Shown: positions 34,910 to 42,927 of the stretch, piece after piece
Numbering within the stretch: the stretch's first letter is position 1
Layout: each line of letters starts with the position of its first letter
Source: DSWT01 sp035373625
GTDB lineage: Bacteria; Chloroflexota; Anaerolineae; B4-G1; SLSP01
Direction: 5' to 3'
Length of the DNA stretch: 64,000 bases
Assembly: GCA_035373625.1 (NCBI GenBank)
Contig: DAOSNS010000020.1
Coordinates: forward strand, 12,379-76,378
Position numbers and translations under genes: made by a program
The notes under the pieces: model-generated
Seen by the model: the letters and a program-made list of their open reading frames with translations, nothing else
Told to the model about the DNA's origin: nothing
Databases searched by the model: none

Positions 34910-36598
34910 TCAATGCTGACAGTCGCACGACGCGCCGAAATCCTCCGGCCCCAGGCTTTTGGGAAAGGTCAGGGCGTCACGCAGCGCAAAATACGCCGGT
35001 TTTGGACGGTACAGCTTGTCAAAGATAAGCGCGTGATCGAAGCCGGGATTGGAACCAGGGATCCATGAATAACGATCGGTGAATCCCCACATCACAAAAG
35101 CGGTGCAGTTGGCTTCGACCAGGCATACCTCCAGGTACTCGCGGTACATCTTCGCCTGTGCGGCGAATAAATCGTCGGAGGCATTGACCGGCAGTCGAAT
35201 ATCCAGTTCGGTGATGTGCACTTGCAATCCCAGTTCACCCAGACGCTGGATGTTGCGTTGCACATCCGCCGGTTTAGGCGCGGCTCCCACGGTAAGGTGC
35301 ATTTGCAGGCCCACGCCGTGGATGGGGACGCCGCGCTCCAGCAATCCCTTAACCAGGGCATACACCTGATCCGACTTGGCGCCCAACCCTTCGGCCCCAT
35401 AATCGTTATAGAACAACAGTGCCTCCGGGTCGGCCTCATGCGCCCAGATGAAGGCTTTATCAATGAAATCCGGCCCCAGCCCGGTGGACCACACCGTCTG
35501 CCGCAACGCCCTACCGGCAGTAGGGCTGTCGTTGATGGCTTCGTTGAGCACATCCCAATAGGCCACGCGCCCTTTGTAGCGGCCCACTATGGTAGCAATG
35601 TGATCATGGATGACCTGCTCCCACTGTTCCGGCGTAAAGGTCGCATTTTCGATCCAGGCGGGCATGGACTGATGCCAGAGCAGTGTGTGCCCGCGCACCT
35701 TCATGCCATGCGCTTCGGCAAACTCAACGACGGCATCCGCACCCTCAAAGGTGTAACGTTCCGCTTCGGGATGGATGGCATAGAATTTGAAAGCGTTTTC
35801 GGTGACGAGGATATTGAACTCCCGCCCCAGGACTTCGCCGTAGACCGGATCGCAGCGCAGATGCTGCGGTTCGACCGCGCCACCAATGTAGATGCCGCGC
35901 GCATCGGCCAGGTCACGCAACGGCGGATTGGTGGGCGTATAGGCACTCTCCGACCCGGTGAGGATCGCTACGCCGGTACTATCGGGTGGGGCGATAACGC
36001 TGAGTTTGTGAATGTGCAGCGTATTGTTGGGACGCACACTCGCCCCGAAGTAAGCCCAACCATCGGGCAAAATGCCGGGATCATCCAACTGCCCGACCTC
36101 TTTGCCGTTGGCGCGCACCAGCAACTTACTGCCGACACGCCGCAACTCCAATGTCACCTTGCCCGACAGCCTCTCTGCCGGGAAAGTTTGCTTCACGCGC
36201 GGCATAAAACCGCTTCCGTCATAAAAATAGACGACGACGCTGCCCTCTTCGAGGCCCACATCGAGCTTATTCGTCTCGTTCCACCAATTCCCCACGCCGG
36301 GCTTGCCGACCAGTGAAAACGCCGCCAGACTATCGGTATCGGCGGAGATCGTCGCCAGCACACCGAAATCGCCTTCGGCCTGCACGCGTGGTCCGTAGCT
36401 GTTGAGATAGGCACGGAATTCATTCCCCGCGCCAATGTCGAGCACGCCGTTTGCCACGCCGATCCAGCCGGTGCAGGCCCATGAAGGATCGGCAATGAGA
36501 TCATCGCCGCCGGCGACGGGCTTCCAGGCGTTGGTGGGAGCACAGGCCGTGAGGATGAATACGATTCCCAAAATCACATAGCCAATATATTTTTTCAT
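34910..36598 (-). CDS. GH10 endo-1,4-beta-xylanase lipoprotein
   Basis: The 562-residue protein begins with a lipoprotein signal (VFILTAC), so it is anchored outside the cytoplasmic membrane. Residues about 25-210 form a beta-rich domain of laminin/DUF1080-like appearance that may bind substrate. The GH10 barrel follows, with GHTLLWHQSMPAW, the acid/base Glu353 in WDVLNEAIND and the nucleophile Glu464 in VHITELDIRLP. It cuts beta-1,4-xylan internally. It is the last gene of the LacI-linked transport operon, which suggests that the transporter imports the xylo-oligosaccharides it releases. Confidence 0.93.
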   Translation of the reverse strand: MKKYIGYVILGIVFILTACAPTNAWKPVAGGDDLIADPSWACTGWIGVANGVLDIGAGNEFRAYLNSYGPRVQAEGDFGVLATISADTDSLAAFSLVGKPGVGNWWNETNKLDVGLEEGSVVVYFYDGSGFMPRVKQTFPAERLSGKVTLELRRVGSKLLVRANGKEVGQLDDPGILPDGWAYFGASVRPNNTLHIHKLSVIAPPDSTGVAILTGSESAYTPTNPPLRDLADARGIYIGGAVEPQHLRCDPVYGEVLGREFNILVTENAFKFYAIHPEAERYTFEGADAVVEFAEAHGMKVRGHTLLWHQSMPAWIENATFTPEQWEQVIHDHIATIVGRYKGRVAYWDVLNEAINDSPTAGRALRQTVWSTGLGPDFIDKAFIWAHEADPEALLFYNDYGAEGLGAKSDQVYALVKGLLERGVPIHGVGLQMHLTVGAAPKPADVQRNIQRLGELGLQVHITELDIRLPVNASDDLFAAQAKMYREYLEVCLVEANCTAFVMWGFTDRYSWIPGSNPGFDHALIFDKLYRPKPAYFALRDALTFPKSLGPEDFGASCDCQH

Positions 36599-36628
36599 AA
36601 TGCCGTCTTTCTTGGGGGGATACTTTCT

Positions 36629-36678
36629 ACCACAGAGACCACAGAGAATTTTTTAGGATTCTCTGTGGTCTCTGTAGT
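36629..36678. repeat. CACAGAG inverted repeat
   Basis: ACCACAGAGACCACAGAGAA and TTCTCTGTGGTCTCTGTAGT form a 20-bp stem with one mismatch around TTTTTTAGGA. It lies between the permease and xylanase genes and could be an intra-operon hairpin that stabilises or punctuates the mRNA. It is related to the hairpin at 4595-4661. Confidence 0.75.
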
Positions 36679-36694
36679 CTTTGGGGCCTCTGTA

Positions 36695-37591
36695 TTAACC
36701 CTTGATGGCGCCGGCAAGAGTGGAGACAAAATACCTCTGGCTATAGGCGTAGAGGGCCAACGGCACCATCGCGGCCACAATCGCCGCCGTGCGGACAACC
36801 GGCAAGGCAAAGACATCGGCGACCTGCTGTTGGTTCAAATTGGCGATAGCGGGCATCAGCAGGCGTTTTTTCACATCACTGATGAGGACCTGTGGCCACA
36901 ACAGGGAATTCCAGCTCCCCCGCAGGGAAAGGGTAGCGATGACACCGATGCCGGCTTGAGCGTTCGGGAGCACAATCTTGAAGAACAAATCGAATTCATT
37001 GGCGCCGTCCATCCGCGCAGCTTCGAGCATCTCGGTAGGAATGTTGAGCATAAACTGGCGCATCAAGAAGATGCCGAAGGCGCCACCACCCACCCCAGGT
37101 AAGATCAACCCCCAATAGGTATTCACCAGCTTAAGATCGCGCATCACGATGAACTGTGGGACCAACATCGTGGCGGTGGGCAACAGCATAACAGCAATGA
37201 TGAAAGAGAACAAGAGATCGCGGCCCGGGAAACGCAGTTTGGCCAGAGCATAGCCCGAAAGCGTACACGCCAGCGTGCTAAGTGCCGTCGTTGCCACAGC
37301 GATCCATACCGAATTCAGGATGTAATCTTGAAAGTGGTACTTTTCGCTGACCATCAACTGATAGAATTGCGTGCTGAATTGGGCCGGGATTGGGGTCAAC
37401 GGATTCATCACCGCATCAATCTTGTTAAACGTCGAACCCACGATGCACAGGAAAGGCCAGATGAAGATCAAGGCCAGAATGGCAGCCAGGGTCGTGGTCA
37501 GAATGGCCCGCAAGCGGAAGAGGCCGATCTTGGCACGAACATCAGGCCCCCGTCCAGAGGTGGTATAACGGGTCACAGCTGAGGTAGTCAT
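36695..37591 (-). CDS. Carbohydrate ABC transporter permease (MalG type), paralogue A
   Basis: This 298-residue permease has six membrane segments and the inner-membrane signature EAARMDGANEFDLFFKIVLP, the EAA loop that contacts the ATPase. Its ATG overlaps the stop of the MalF-type gene by one base (TAATG), so the two are translated together. It is about 80% identical by eye to the permease at 38654-39532; the two differ mainly near the N-terminus and in the segment after LLWPQ. Confidence 0.92.
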   Translation of the reverse strand: MTTSAVTRYTTSGRGPDVRAKIGLFRLRAILTTTLAAILALIFIWPFLCIVGSTFNKIDAVMNPLTPIPAQFSTQFYQLMVSEKYHFQDYILNSVWIAVATTALSTLACTLSGYALAKLRFPGRDLLFSFIIAVMLLPTATMLVPQFIVMRDLKLVNTYWGLILPGVGGGAFGIFLMRQFMLNIPTEMLEAARMDGANEFDLFFKIVLPNAQAGIGVIATLSLRGSWNSLLWPQVLISDVKKRLLMPAIANLNQQQVADVFALPVVRTAAIVAAMVPLALYAYSQRYFVSTLAGAIKG

Positions 37592-38538
37592 TACGCTTCC
37601 TCCTTCCCGAGCCTGAATTCATATAACCTTAACTGCAAAACGGTGATAATGACCGCTATGAAAAAGACCAGCCAGCCAATGGCGGTTGCATAGCCCATCC
37701 GGAATTGCCCGAAGGCCATCTGTTGGATATGGGTCATGAAGAACCAGCCTTTCCCGCGTGCCCCGCCACCTGTACCCAAGAAGACATAGGGCACTTCAAA
37801 GTTCATCAACGACCCCGCCGCGGCCGTAATCGAAATATAGGCAAAGACCGGTTTGAGCAATGGCAAAATGATATAGCGGGCGCGTTGCCAGGCGGATGCC
37901 CCATCCACAATGGCGGCTTCGATAATCTCGTCGCCGATCCCGCTCATCCCCGCAATGAGGAACACCGCATGATTGCCCATCCACTGCCAGAAGGCAATCA
38001 CCAACAAGGTGGGAATGATGTATTGGGCATAGCCTCCCCAGTCAATGCGCGGCCCCCCCAGAGATACGAGGAGAGCATTCGCAAAACCGTGCGTCTTGCT
38101 GAAAAACCATCCGCCGACGACCCCCATCGTCACACCGGGAAGAACGGAGGGGATAAAAAACAAGGTGCGCCACAGCCCCTTACCTTTAAGCGCCGGCGAG
38201 GTCAGAAGCAAGGCTAAAAGGAACGCACACGGCAATTGCGTGGCCAGACTGCCCAGGGTATAGTAGATAAAGTTTTTGAACGCGACCCCCATGCGTGGGT
38301 CATTGGTCAACGCTTCGCGATAGTTAGCCAGCCCGACCCAATCCCACTTGCCGCTGTAGCCCAGGGACTCTTGAAACCCCATCACGACGGCGCGTAACAT
38401 TGGGTAGAGCGTAAAAATCGCAAAGGTAATGAAGAAAGGGGCAACAAACAGATAGGGTGTCCATTTTGTTTGATCGGAGAAGAATCTTTGAATTGAAGAA
38501 CGTTTCTTTGTCGGTCCTGGAACAGCGATACTTGTCAT
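37591..38538 (-). CDS. Carbohydrate ABC transporter permease (MalF type)
   Basis: The start is set at the ATG at 38538 because AAAGGAGG lies five bases upstream; an upstream ATG in frame at 38565 lacks one. The 315-residue protein has six predicted membrane helices and the EAA loop EAAIVDGASAWQRARYIILP. It is the only MalF-type subunit in the cluster, so it must pair with one or both MalG-type proteins. Confidence 0.92.
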   Translation of the reverse strand: MTSIAVPGPTKKRSSIQRFFSDQTKWTPYLFVAPFFITFAIFTLYPMLRAVVMGFQESLGYSGKWDWVGLANYREALTNDPRMGVAFKNFIYYTLGSLATQLPCAFLLALLLTSPALKGKGLWRTLFFIPSVLPGVTMGVVGGWFFSKTHGFANALLVSLGGPRIDWGGYAQYIIPTLLVIAFWQWMGNHAVFLIAGMSGIGDEIIEAAIVDGASAWQRARYIILPLLKPVFAYISITAAAGSLMNFEVPYVFLGTGGGARGKGWFFMTHIQQMAFGQFRMGYATAIGWLVFFIAVIITVLQLRLYEFRLGKEEA

Positions 38539-38653
38539 CAATGCCTCCTTTGAGAATCTGTTCAAACGTCGGAACGTTGTCTTTCACTCAGCCGCCGAAA
38601 GATCACAGATTAATGTGGAACTCCTTTGAAAATCCGTTTGAAAATCCGTGGTC

Positions 38654-39532
38654 TCAGCCTTTGATAGCTCCTGCCAGGGTAGATACAAAGTGGCGCTGGC
38701 TGTAGGCATATAGGAACAACGGAACCACAGCCGCCACCAGAGAAGCCGTTCGGACAACGTGGATGGCCCAGACCTCGACCATCAGGTTGTTATGCAGTGC
38801 GATGGCGGGCATCAAGAGCTGCCGGGCAGGGTCCGTGATAATGAGCTGCGGCCACAACAGGGCATTCCAGTTACCTCGCAGGGAAAGGGTGGCGATGACG
38901 CCAATGCCGGCTTTGGCGTTCGGGAGTACGATCCTGAAGAACAAATCGAATTCATTGGCGCCGTCCATCCGCGCGGCTTCGAGCATCTCGGTGGGAATGT
39001 TGAGCATAAACTGGCGCATCAGGAAGATGCCGAAGGCCCCACCCCCCACCCCAGGTAAGATCAACCCCCAATAGGAGTTCAACAGCTTAAGCTCACGCAT
39101 CACGATGAACTGCGGGACCAACATTGTTGCAGTGGGTAGCAGCATAATGCCGATGATGATGGAGAACAAAAGTCCACGGCCCGGAAAGCGCAGTTTAGCC
39201 AAAGCGTAACCCGAAAGCGTACACGCCAGAGTACTGAGCACCGTCGTGCTGACGCTCACGACGACCGAATTCATAATGTAATCCTGAAAATGATACTTTG
39301 CCCCGAACATGAGCTGGTAGAACTGCAGGCTAAATTGAGCGGGGATTGGGTTCAACGGGTTTAGCACCACATCAAGTTTATTGAAAGTCGCTCCCAAAAT
39401 ACACAAAAAAGGCCACACAAACCCTAATGCCAGCATGGCCGCAAGACCTGTCGTGATTATGGCCCGCAAACGAAAAAGGCCAATTTTTAAGCGAGTTTGT
39501 GAACGCTGAATAGATAAAGCCGCAGTTGCCAT
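38654..39532 (-). CDS. Carbohydrate ABC transporter permease (MalG type), paralogue B
   Basis: This 292-residue permease has the EAA loop EAARMDGANEFDLFFRIVLP and ends HFVSTLAGAIKG, like its close paralogue at 36695-37591. The central two thirds are almost the same, while residues about 225-260 (ITDPARQLLMPAIALHNNL) differ. A second MalG next to a single MalF suggests a recent duplication, perhaps to swap substrate preference. Confidence 0.92.
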   Translation of the reverse strand: MATAALSIQRSQTRLKIGLFRLRAIITTGLAAMLALGFVWPFLCILGATFNKLDVVLNPLNPIPAQFSLQFYQLMFGAKYHFQDYIMNSVVVSVSTTVLSTLACTLSGYALAKLRFPGRGLLFSIIIGIMLLPTATMLVPQFIVMRELKLLNSYWGLILPGVGGGAFGIFLMRQFMLNIPTEMLEAARMDGANEFDLFFRIVLPNAKAGIGVIATLSLRGNWNALLWPQLIITDPARQLLMPAIALHNNLMVEVWAIHVVRTASLVAAVVPLFLYAYSQRHFVSTLAGAIKG

Positions 39533-39750
39533 ATCAGTTTCAACTATCCTTTGGAGAAATATGGCTCAGATACAACGCATCGAATGGCCTATAGCTATTG
39601 GTGCATCGCACCGATAATCATACTATAACATAGAATAACCGGGGAAGCAACTCTCAATCCTCCACGGGGTACATTTCAGAACAGGAACGACTTTTACCAC
39701 CGAGCACAGAATCCACAGAGTTATCTAAGGATTGCTCCTCCTTTGAGAAA

Positions 39751-39786
39751 TCCCCCGCTCTCTCCACACGCGGAGAAAGCGGGGGA
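39751..39786. terminator. Intergenic hairpin after the binding-protein gene
   Basis: TCCCCCGCTCTCTCC pairs with GGAGAAAGCGGGGG around ACACGC with one mismatch. It lies in the 367-bp gap between the binding protein and the first permease. No T tract follows on the minus strand, so it may be an attenuator or a 3' stabilising stem that keeps the binding protein more abundant than the permeases. The remainder of the gap shows no gene. Confidence 0.55.
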
Positions 39787-39899
39787 GCAAGGGAGGAAGA
39801 AAGGAACGATCCGAACATTTGCCCCTAAGTTAACATGCTCCTTTCTACTCCGGGATACTCAGACAACACAAAAGGGGCAAGTATGTACCTCGGTTTAGT

Positions 39900-41282
39900 T
39901 TAGAATTTGTTCTTCTCAATATCCGCCATAGCCTGCTCGTAGGCCGCGTCAATGCACTCGTCAAGCGAGATCTCGCCGGCCCAGGCCGCGCTGAATTGCG
40001 ACCCCCAGGCGGATGTGACCAGGCTGGTCGTCCACTGCTCGGAGTAGCTAGGCAGGCGGTTGGCTGCGTCAATGAAGATCTCGCCGGCAATCTGACCGCC
40101 GAGGTACTCGACAGGCTTATGGAAGACGTCGGCTTTCCAGGCGCTCTTGACGGGCGGCAGGATGCCGGTGTCCACAAAGCGCTGCGCCAGTTGCCCCTGC
40201 GTGTTGTCGAAGTACAGGTACAGCAGCACGTTGATGGCCAGGTCGGCGATTTTGCAGAGTTTGGGTACGGAGGCGCTGGTGCCACCCCAGGAGGTCGTGC
40301 GCGGAGAATCGGCGGTCATGCCCGGCAAACTCGTCATGCGCATGGGCGAATCGGCCAGCCAGGCCTTATCTTCTGCCGTGCCCTGGAAGTGAATACCATA
40401 CAGCCAGTCAGGGCAGAACTGGGTCAGCACCTGCCCTTCCTTGACCATTGCCACCTGATTGCCCCAGTCAATGTCCATGTGATAGTCGTGGAAGAGCATC
40501 CAGTTGGCGGCAGCCTCTTTCATACCCGGGTGCTTCAGCATCGGTTCGCCGTTGGCATCCGTCCACCAAATGCCCTTGTCCATCATCCGTGCCGGCAGGT
40601 TGGTGCAGCTCAAGCAGTCCATAATGACAGCGCGTGGGCGGCCATCCGGCATCTTCATATCGGTCTTCTTGGCGACTTCTTTAGCGGCATCGAGGAATTT
40701 GTCATAGGTGTCTATGGTGGCCATGTCAATGCCGAATTCCTTCCAGGCGCGGTCATGGTACAGCATCACCACAGGATGGACATCGTGAGGTGCGCCGTAC
40801 AGCTTGCCCCCCTTGCCGTAGCGGTCAAAGCGGCTCATCAGCACATCGTTGGCGTAGGGGCTGGCCATGAGGGCAGGTTTCAGGTCAATGAAGGGGATGA
40901 TGTTGTCGTCGCCTTTCAAGAACTTAACAACATCGTCCGCGTTCTGCTCGATGATATCCGGGAAGCCGCTGCCGGCCATCAGGGTAGCCGGGAACTTCTC
41001 GGTCATCGCATCACGGGACATAATCTCATAGGAGAATTTGATGTTGAACTTTTCGTTAAGCTCATTAGTACGCCGATCATACTCCGGCTTGTGGTTCTCA
41101 GCCTGGAACCAATACAGGAAGGGCGTAGGCTCTTTCTTGGCAGGGGCGGCGCTGGGTGCTGTCTCCTTAGCCTCTGGGGTCGGGGCTGCGGTGGGTTTGC
41201 TGCATGCAGCCAGTACCACACTTGCGCCTGCCAGACCGGCAAGCTGCAAAAACTCACGACGGCTCAAAAGTTTCTTATCCAT
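39900..41282 (-). CDS. Extracellular sugar-binding lipoprotein of the ABC importer
   Basis: The 460-residue family-1 solute-binding protein starts MDKKLLSRREFLQLAG, a twin-arginine-like signal, and has the lipobox LAAC, then a Ala/Pro/Glu-rich linker (AAPTPEAKETAPSAAPAKK) before the folded domain. GSGFPDIIEQNADDVVKFL is typical of the N-terminal lobe of this family. The ATG follows GGAGGAGAACAA. It is transcribed from a LacI-type operator promoter about 250 bp upstream and followed by three permeases and GH10, so a xylo-oligosaccharide or related plant glycan is the likely ligand. Confidence 0.92.
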   Translation of the reverse strand: MDKKLLSRREFLQLAGLAGASVVLAACSKPTAAPTPEAKETAPSAAPAKKEPTPFLYWFQAENHKPEYDRRTNELNEKFNIKFSYEIMSRDAMTEKFPATLMAGSGFPDIIEQNADDVVKFLKGDDNIIPFIDLKPALMASPYANDVLMSRFDRYGKGGKLYGAPHDVHPVVMLYHDRAWKEFGIDMATIDTYDKFLDAAKEVAKKTDMKMPDGRPRAVIMDCLSCTNLPARMMDKGIWWTDANGEPMLKHPGMKEAAANWMLFHDYHMDIDWGNQVAMVKEGQVLTQFCPDWLYGIHFQGTAEDKAWLADSPMRMTSLPGMTADSPRTTSWGGTSASVPKLCKIADLAINVLLYLYFDNTQGQLAQRFVDTGILPPVKSAWKADVFHKPVEYLGGQIAGEIFIDAANRLPSYSEQWTTSLVTSAWGSQFSAAWAGEISLDECIDAAYEQAMADIEKNKF

Positions 41283-41531
41283 TTGTTCTCCTCCATAGGT
41301 GAATAGAAAATAGAATCATCATTGGATTGCAACTACCAGGTGGGATATAACGATTGATGTTGAGCCTTATCAAATGCCCGGCTCAATTGCATATCTTATA
41401 TCTTACCTCCTTTCATTCAATAGATGACTTTTTTGCTCAAGAAGGCTCAAAATGTGCCGGCCTTCTCACCGGTTCATAGATGGGATAATCGGGAAAAGCG
41501 ACTCTTAAGGTTACGTCACCTTATGATTCAA

Positions 41532-41547
41532 TTGTGATGGGTCACAA
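41532..41547. promoter_or_regulatory. LacI-family operator, copy 1 (transport operon)
   Basis: TTGTGATGGGTCACAA is a perfect inverted repeat with a 4-bp centre. It lies directly downstream of the minus-strand -10 element, at the expected transcription start, so bound repressor would block initiation. Confidence 0.85.
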
Positions 41548-41551
41548 CTTA

Positions 41552-41580
41552 ACTATAGCACAATTCCCTCAAAGAGTCAA
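41552..41580 (-). promoter_or_regulatory. Promoter of the sugar-transport/GH10 operon
   Basis: On the minus strand TTGACT (41580-41575) and TATAGT (41557-41552) are 17 bp apart. The operator copy at 41532-41547 follows at once. The mRNA would carry a leader of about 260 nt before the binding-protein ATG; I see no gene in that leader. Confidence 0.8.
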
Positions 41581-41707
41581 GACCCAATCCGTCAAATTGA
41601 GGGGGTTTTTTCATATTCACTTCCTTAAAGTACCCCTTATCCTCGTCTTCAATGCCCTGATGCACGGGAAAAATGCTCGAACATTTGAAAAAATCCCCCG
41701 TAACCTC

Positions 41708-41736
41708 TTGCATATCACCGATAGTTAGAGTATAAT
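41708..41736 (+). promoter_or_regulatory. Promoter of the LacI-family gene
   Basis: TTGCAT (41708-41713) and TATAAT (41731-41736) are separated by 17 bp. The operator copy at 41749-41764 lies at and just after the expected start, the same geometry as the divergent promoter. Confidence 0.85.
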
Positions 41737-41748
41737 ACTAGAGTGTTG

Positions 41749-41764
41749 TTGTGATGGGTCACAA
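41749..41764. promoter_or_regulatory. LacI-family operator, copy 2 (autoregulation)
   Basis: This is the identical 16-mer TTGTGATGGGTCACAA, centred 217 bp from copy 1. It should let the regulator repress its own gene, and the spacing of about 20 helical turns would allow DNA looping between the two copies. Confidence 0.85.
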
Positions 41765-41786
41765 TTATAACCTCAAAGGTATCATT

Positions 41787-42815
41787 ATGTCCGATCCACA
41801 AACAAAGCGAGCTACACTCCATGATGTCGCTGCGTTGGCCGGCGTCTCATATCAAACGGTGTCGCGTGTCATCAACAATCAACCCTATGTTGCCGAAAAA
41901 ACACGCGCTAAAGTTTTACAGGCGATTCGGCAGCTTGATTATCGCCCCAATCAGGCTGCCCAGGCTCTCGCTACCGGCCGTTCATATATACTGCAACTTC
42001 TCATGTTCGATATCCGCTACAGCGACCCATTCCCGGCAATGCTTTACTGGGCAAGAAAGATGGGGTATACGCTGGCAATCTCGGAAATCAGCCCTGCTGC
42101 CAGCAAGAAAGAGGTCGGTGATTTTTTAGAAGATTTAGCCACACGAATGGTTGACGGGTTGATTATCTACACGCCGTTCCCGCCCTTCTCCTATCAGGAG
42201 ATGCAACAGCTTTGCCGTGGTGTGCCCTTTGTTTTGGTCGGGGCCGAGCCGGGGGTCAAGGCGCCTTCGGTCGTTTTTGATCAACGCCACGGGTGCAGGC
42301 TCGCCGTTCAACATCTGCTCGACCTGGGGCATCGTCAGATCGCCGAAATCACCGGCCCTCTCGCGCACATTGACGCACGCTTGCGCCATGAGACACTGGT
42401 TGCGATCTTGCAGGCGCAGGGGTTAACCCCTGGGCCAAGTGTCGAAGGGGATTTTGAAGTCCCTAGTGGCTATAGGGGAGCGAAAAAGTTGCTGGAAAAC
42501 GGAAAACCGTTTACGGCACTTTTTGTAGCCAACGATCGGATGGCGCTGGGGGCTTTGTGCGCTTTACATGAACAAGGTCTCAAGGTGCCCGAAGATGTAT
42601 CTGTCATCGGATTCGATGATATGGGCGAAGCGGCTTATTTTACGCCGCCCTTGACAACCGTCCGACAAGACTTAAATGCTCTGGCCCAGCAATGCATCGA
42701 GTACCTCGTGTCTATGATCAAAAATCCGGATACACCCGTGCAACAACGGAATTTGTACCCGGAGTTGATTGTGCGGAAAAGTACCGCTCCCGTCGCTCGA
42801 AGTAGAACCCGCTAA
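41787..42815 (+). CDS. LacI-family transcriptional regulator
   Basis: The start is the ATG at 41787 after AAAGG; the frame extends upstream through the operator from a GTG, but that would put the operator inside the coding region. The 342-residue product has the N-terminal helix-turn-helix ATLHDVAALAGVSYQTVSRV and the hinge helix region (PNQAAQALATG), then a periplasmic-binding-protein-like effector domain ending in the usual SVIGFDDM and FTPPLTTVRQ motifs. It diverges from the sugar-transport operon and probably represses it until an oligosaccharide binds. Confidence 0.93.
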   Translation: MSDPQTKRATLHDVAALAGVSYQTVSRVINNQPYVAEKTRAKVLQAIRQLDYRPNQAAQALATGRSYILQLLMFDIRYSDPFPAMLYWARKMGYTLAISEISPAASKKEVGDFLEDLATRMVDGLIIYTPFPPFSYQEMQQLCRGVPFVLVGAEPGVKAPSVVFDQRHGCRLAVQHLLDLGHRQIAEITGPLAHIDARLRHETLVAILQAQGLTPGPSVEGDFEVPSGYRGAKKLLENGKPFTALFVANDRMALGALCALHEQGLKVPEDVSVIGFDDMGEAAYFTPPLTTVRQDLNALAQQCIEYLVSMIKNPDTPVQQRNLYPELIVRKSTAPVARSRTR

Positions 42816-42927
42816 ACTACCTGACCACACCGCTGCACATACGCCACGTTGATTGCCACCTGATCCTCATATTACGACAACGGCATCGTTGGCCTTCATC
42901 GCTCAGTCACGGTATGCCGTCAAACGT

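Noticed and set aside
39996..41306. 436-codon plus-strand open frame opposite the sugar-binding protein
   Set aside because: It is a shadow of the binding-protein gene. The binding protein has a signal peptide, lipobox and operon context, while this frame has none.
41534..41728. Short open frame between the two operators (64 codons)
   Set aside because: It starts inside an operator, lacks a ribosome site, crosses a promoter and resembles nothing known.
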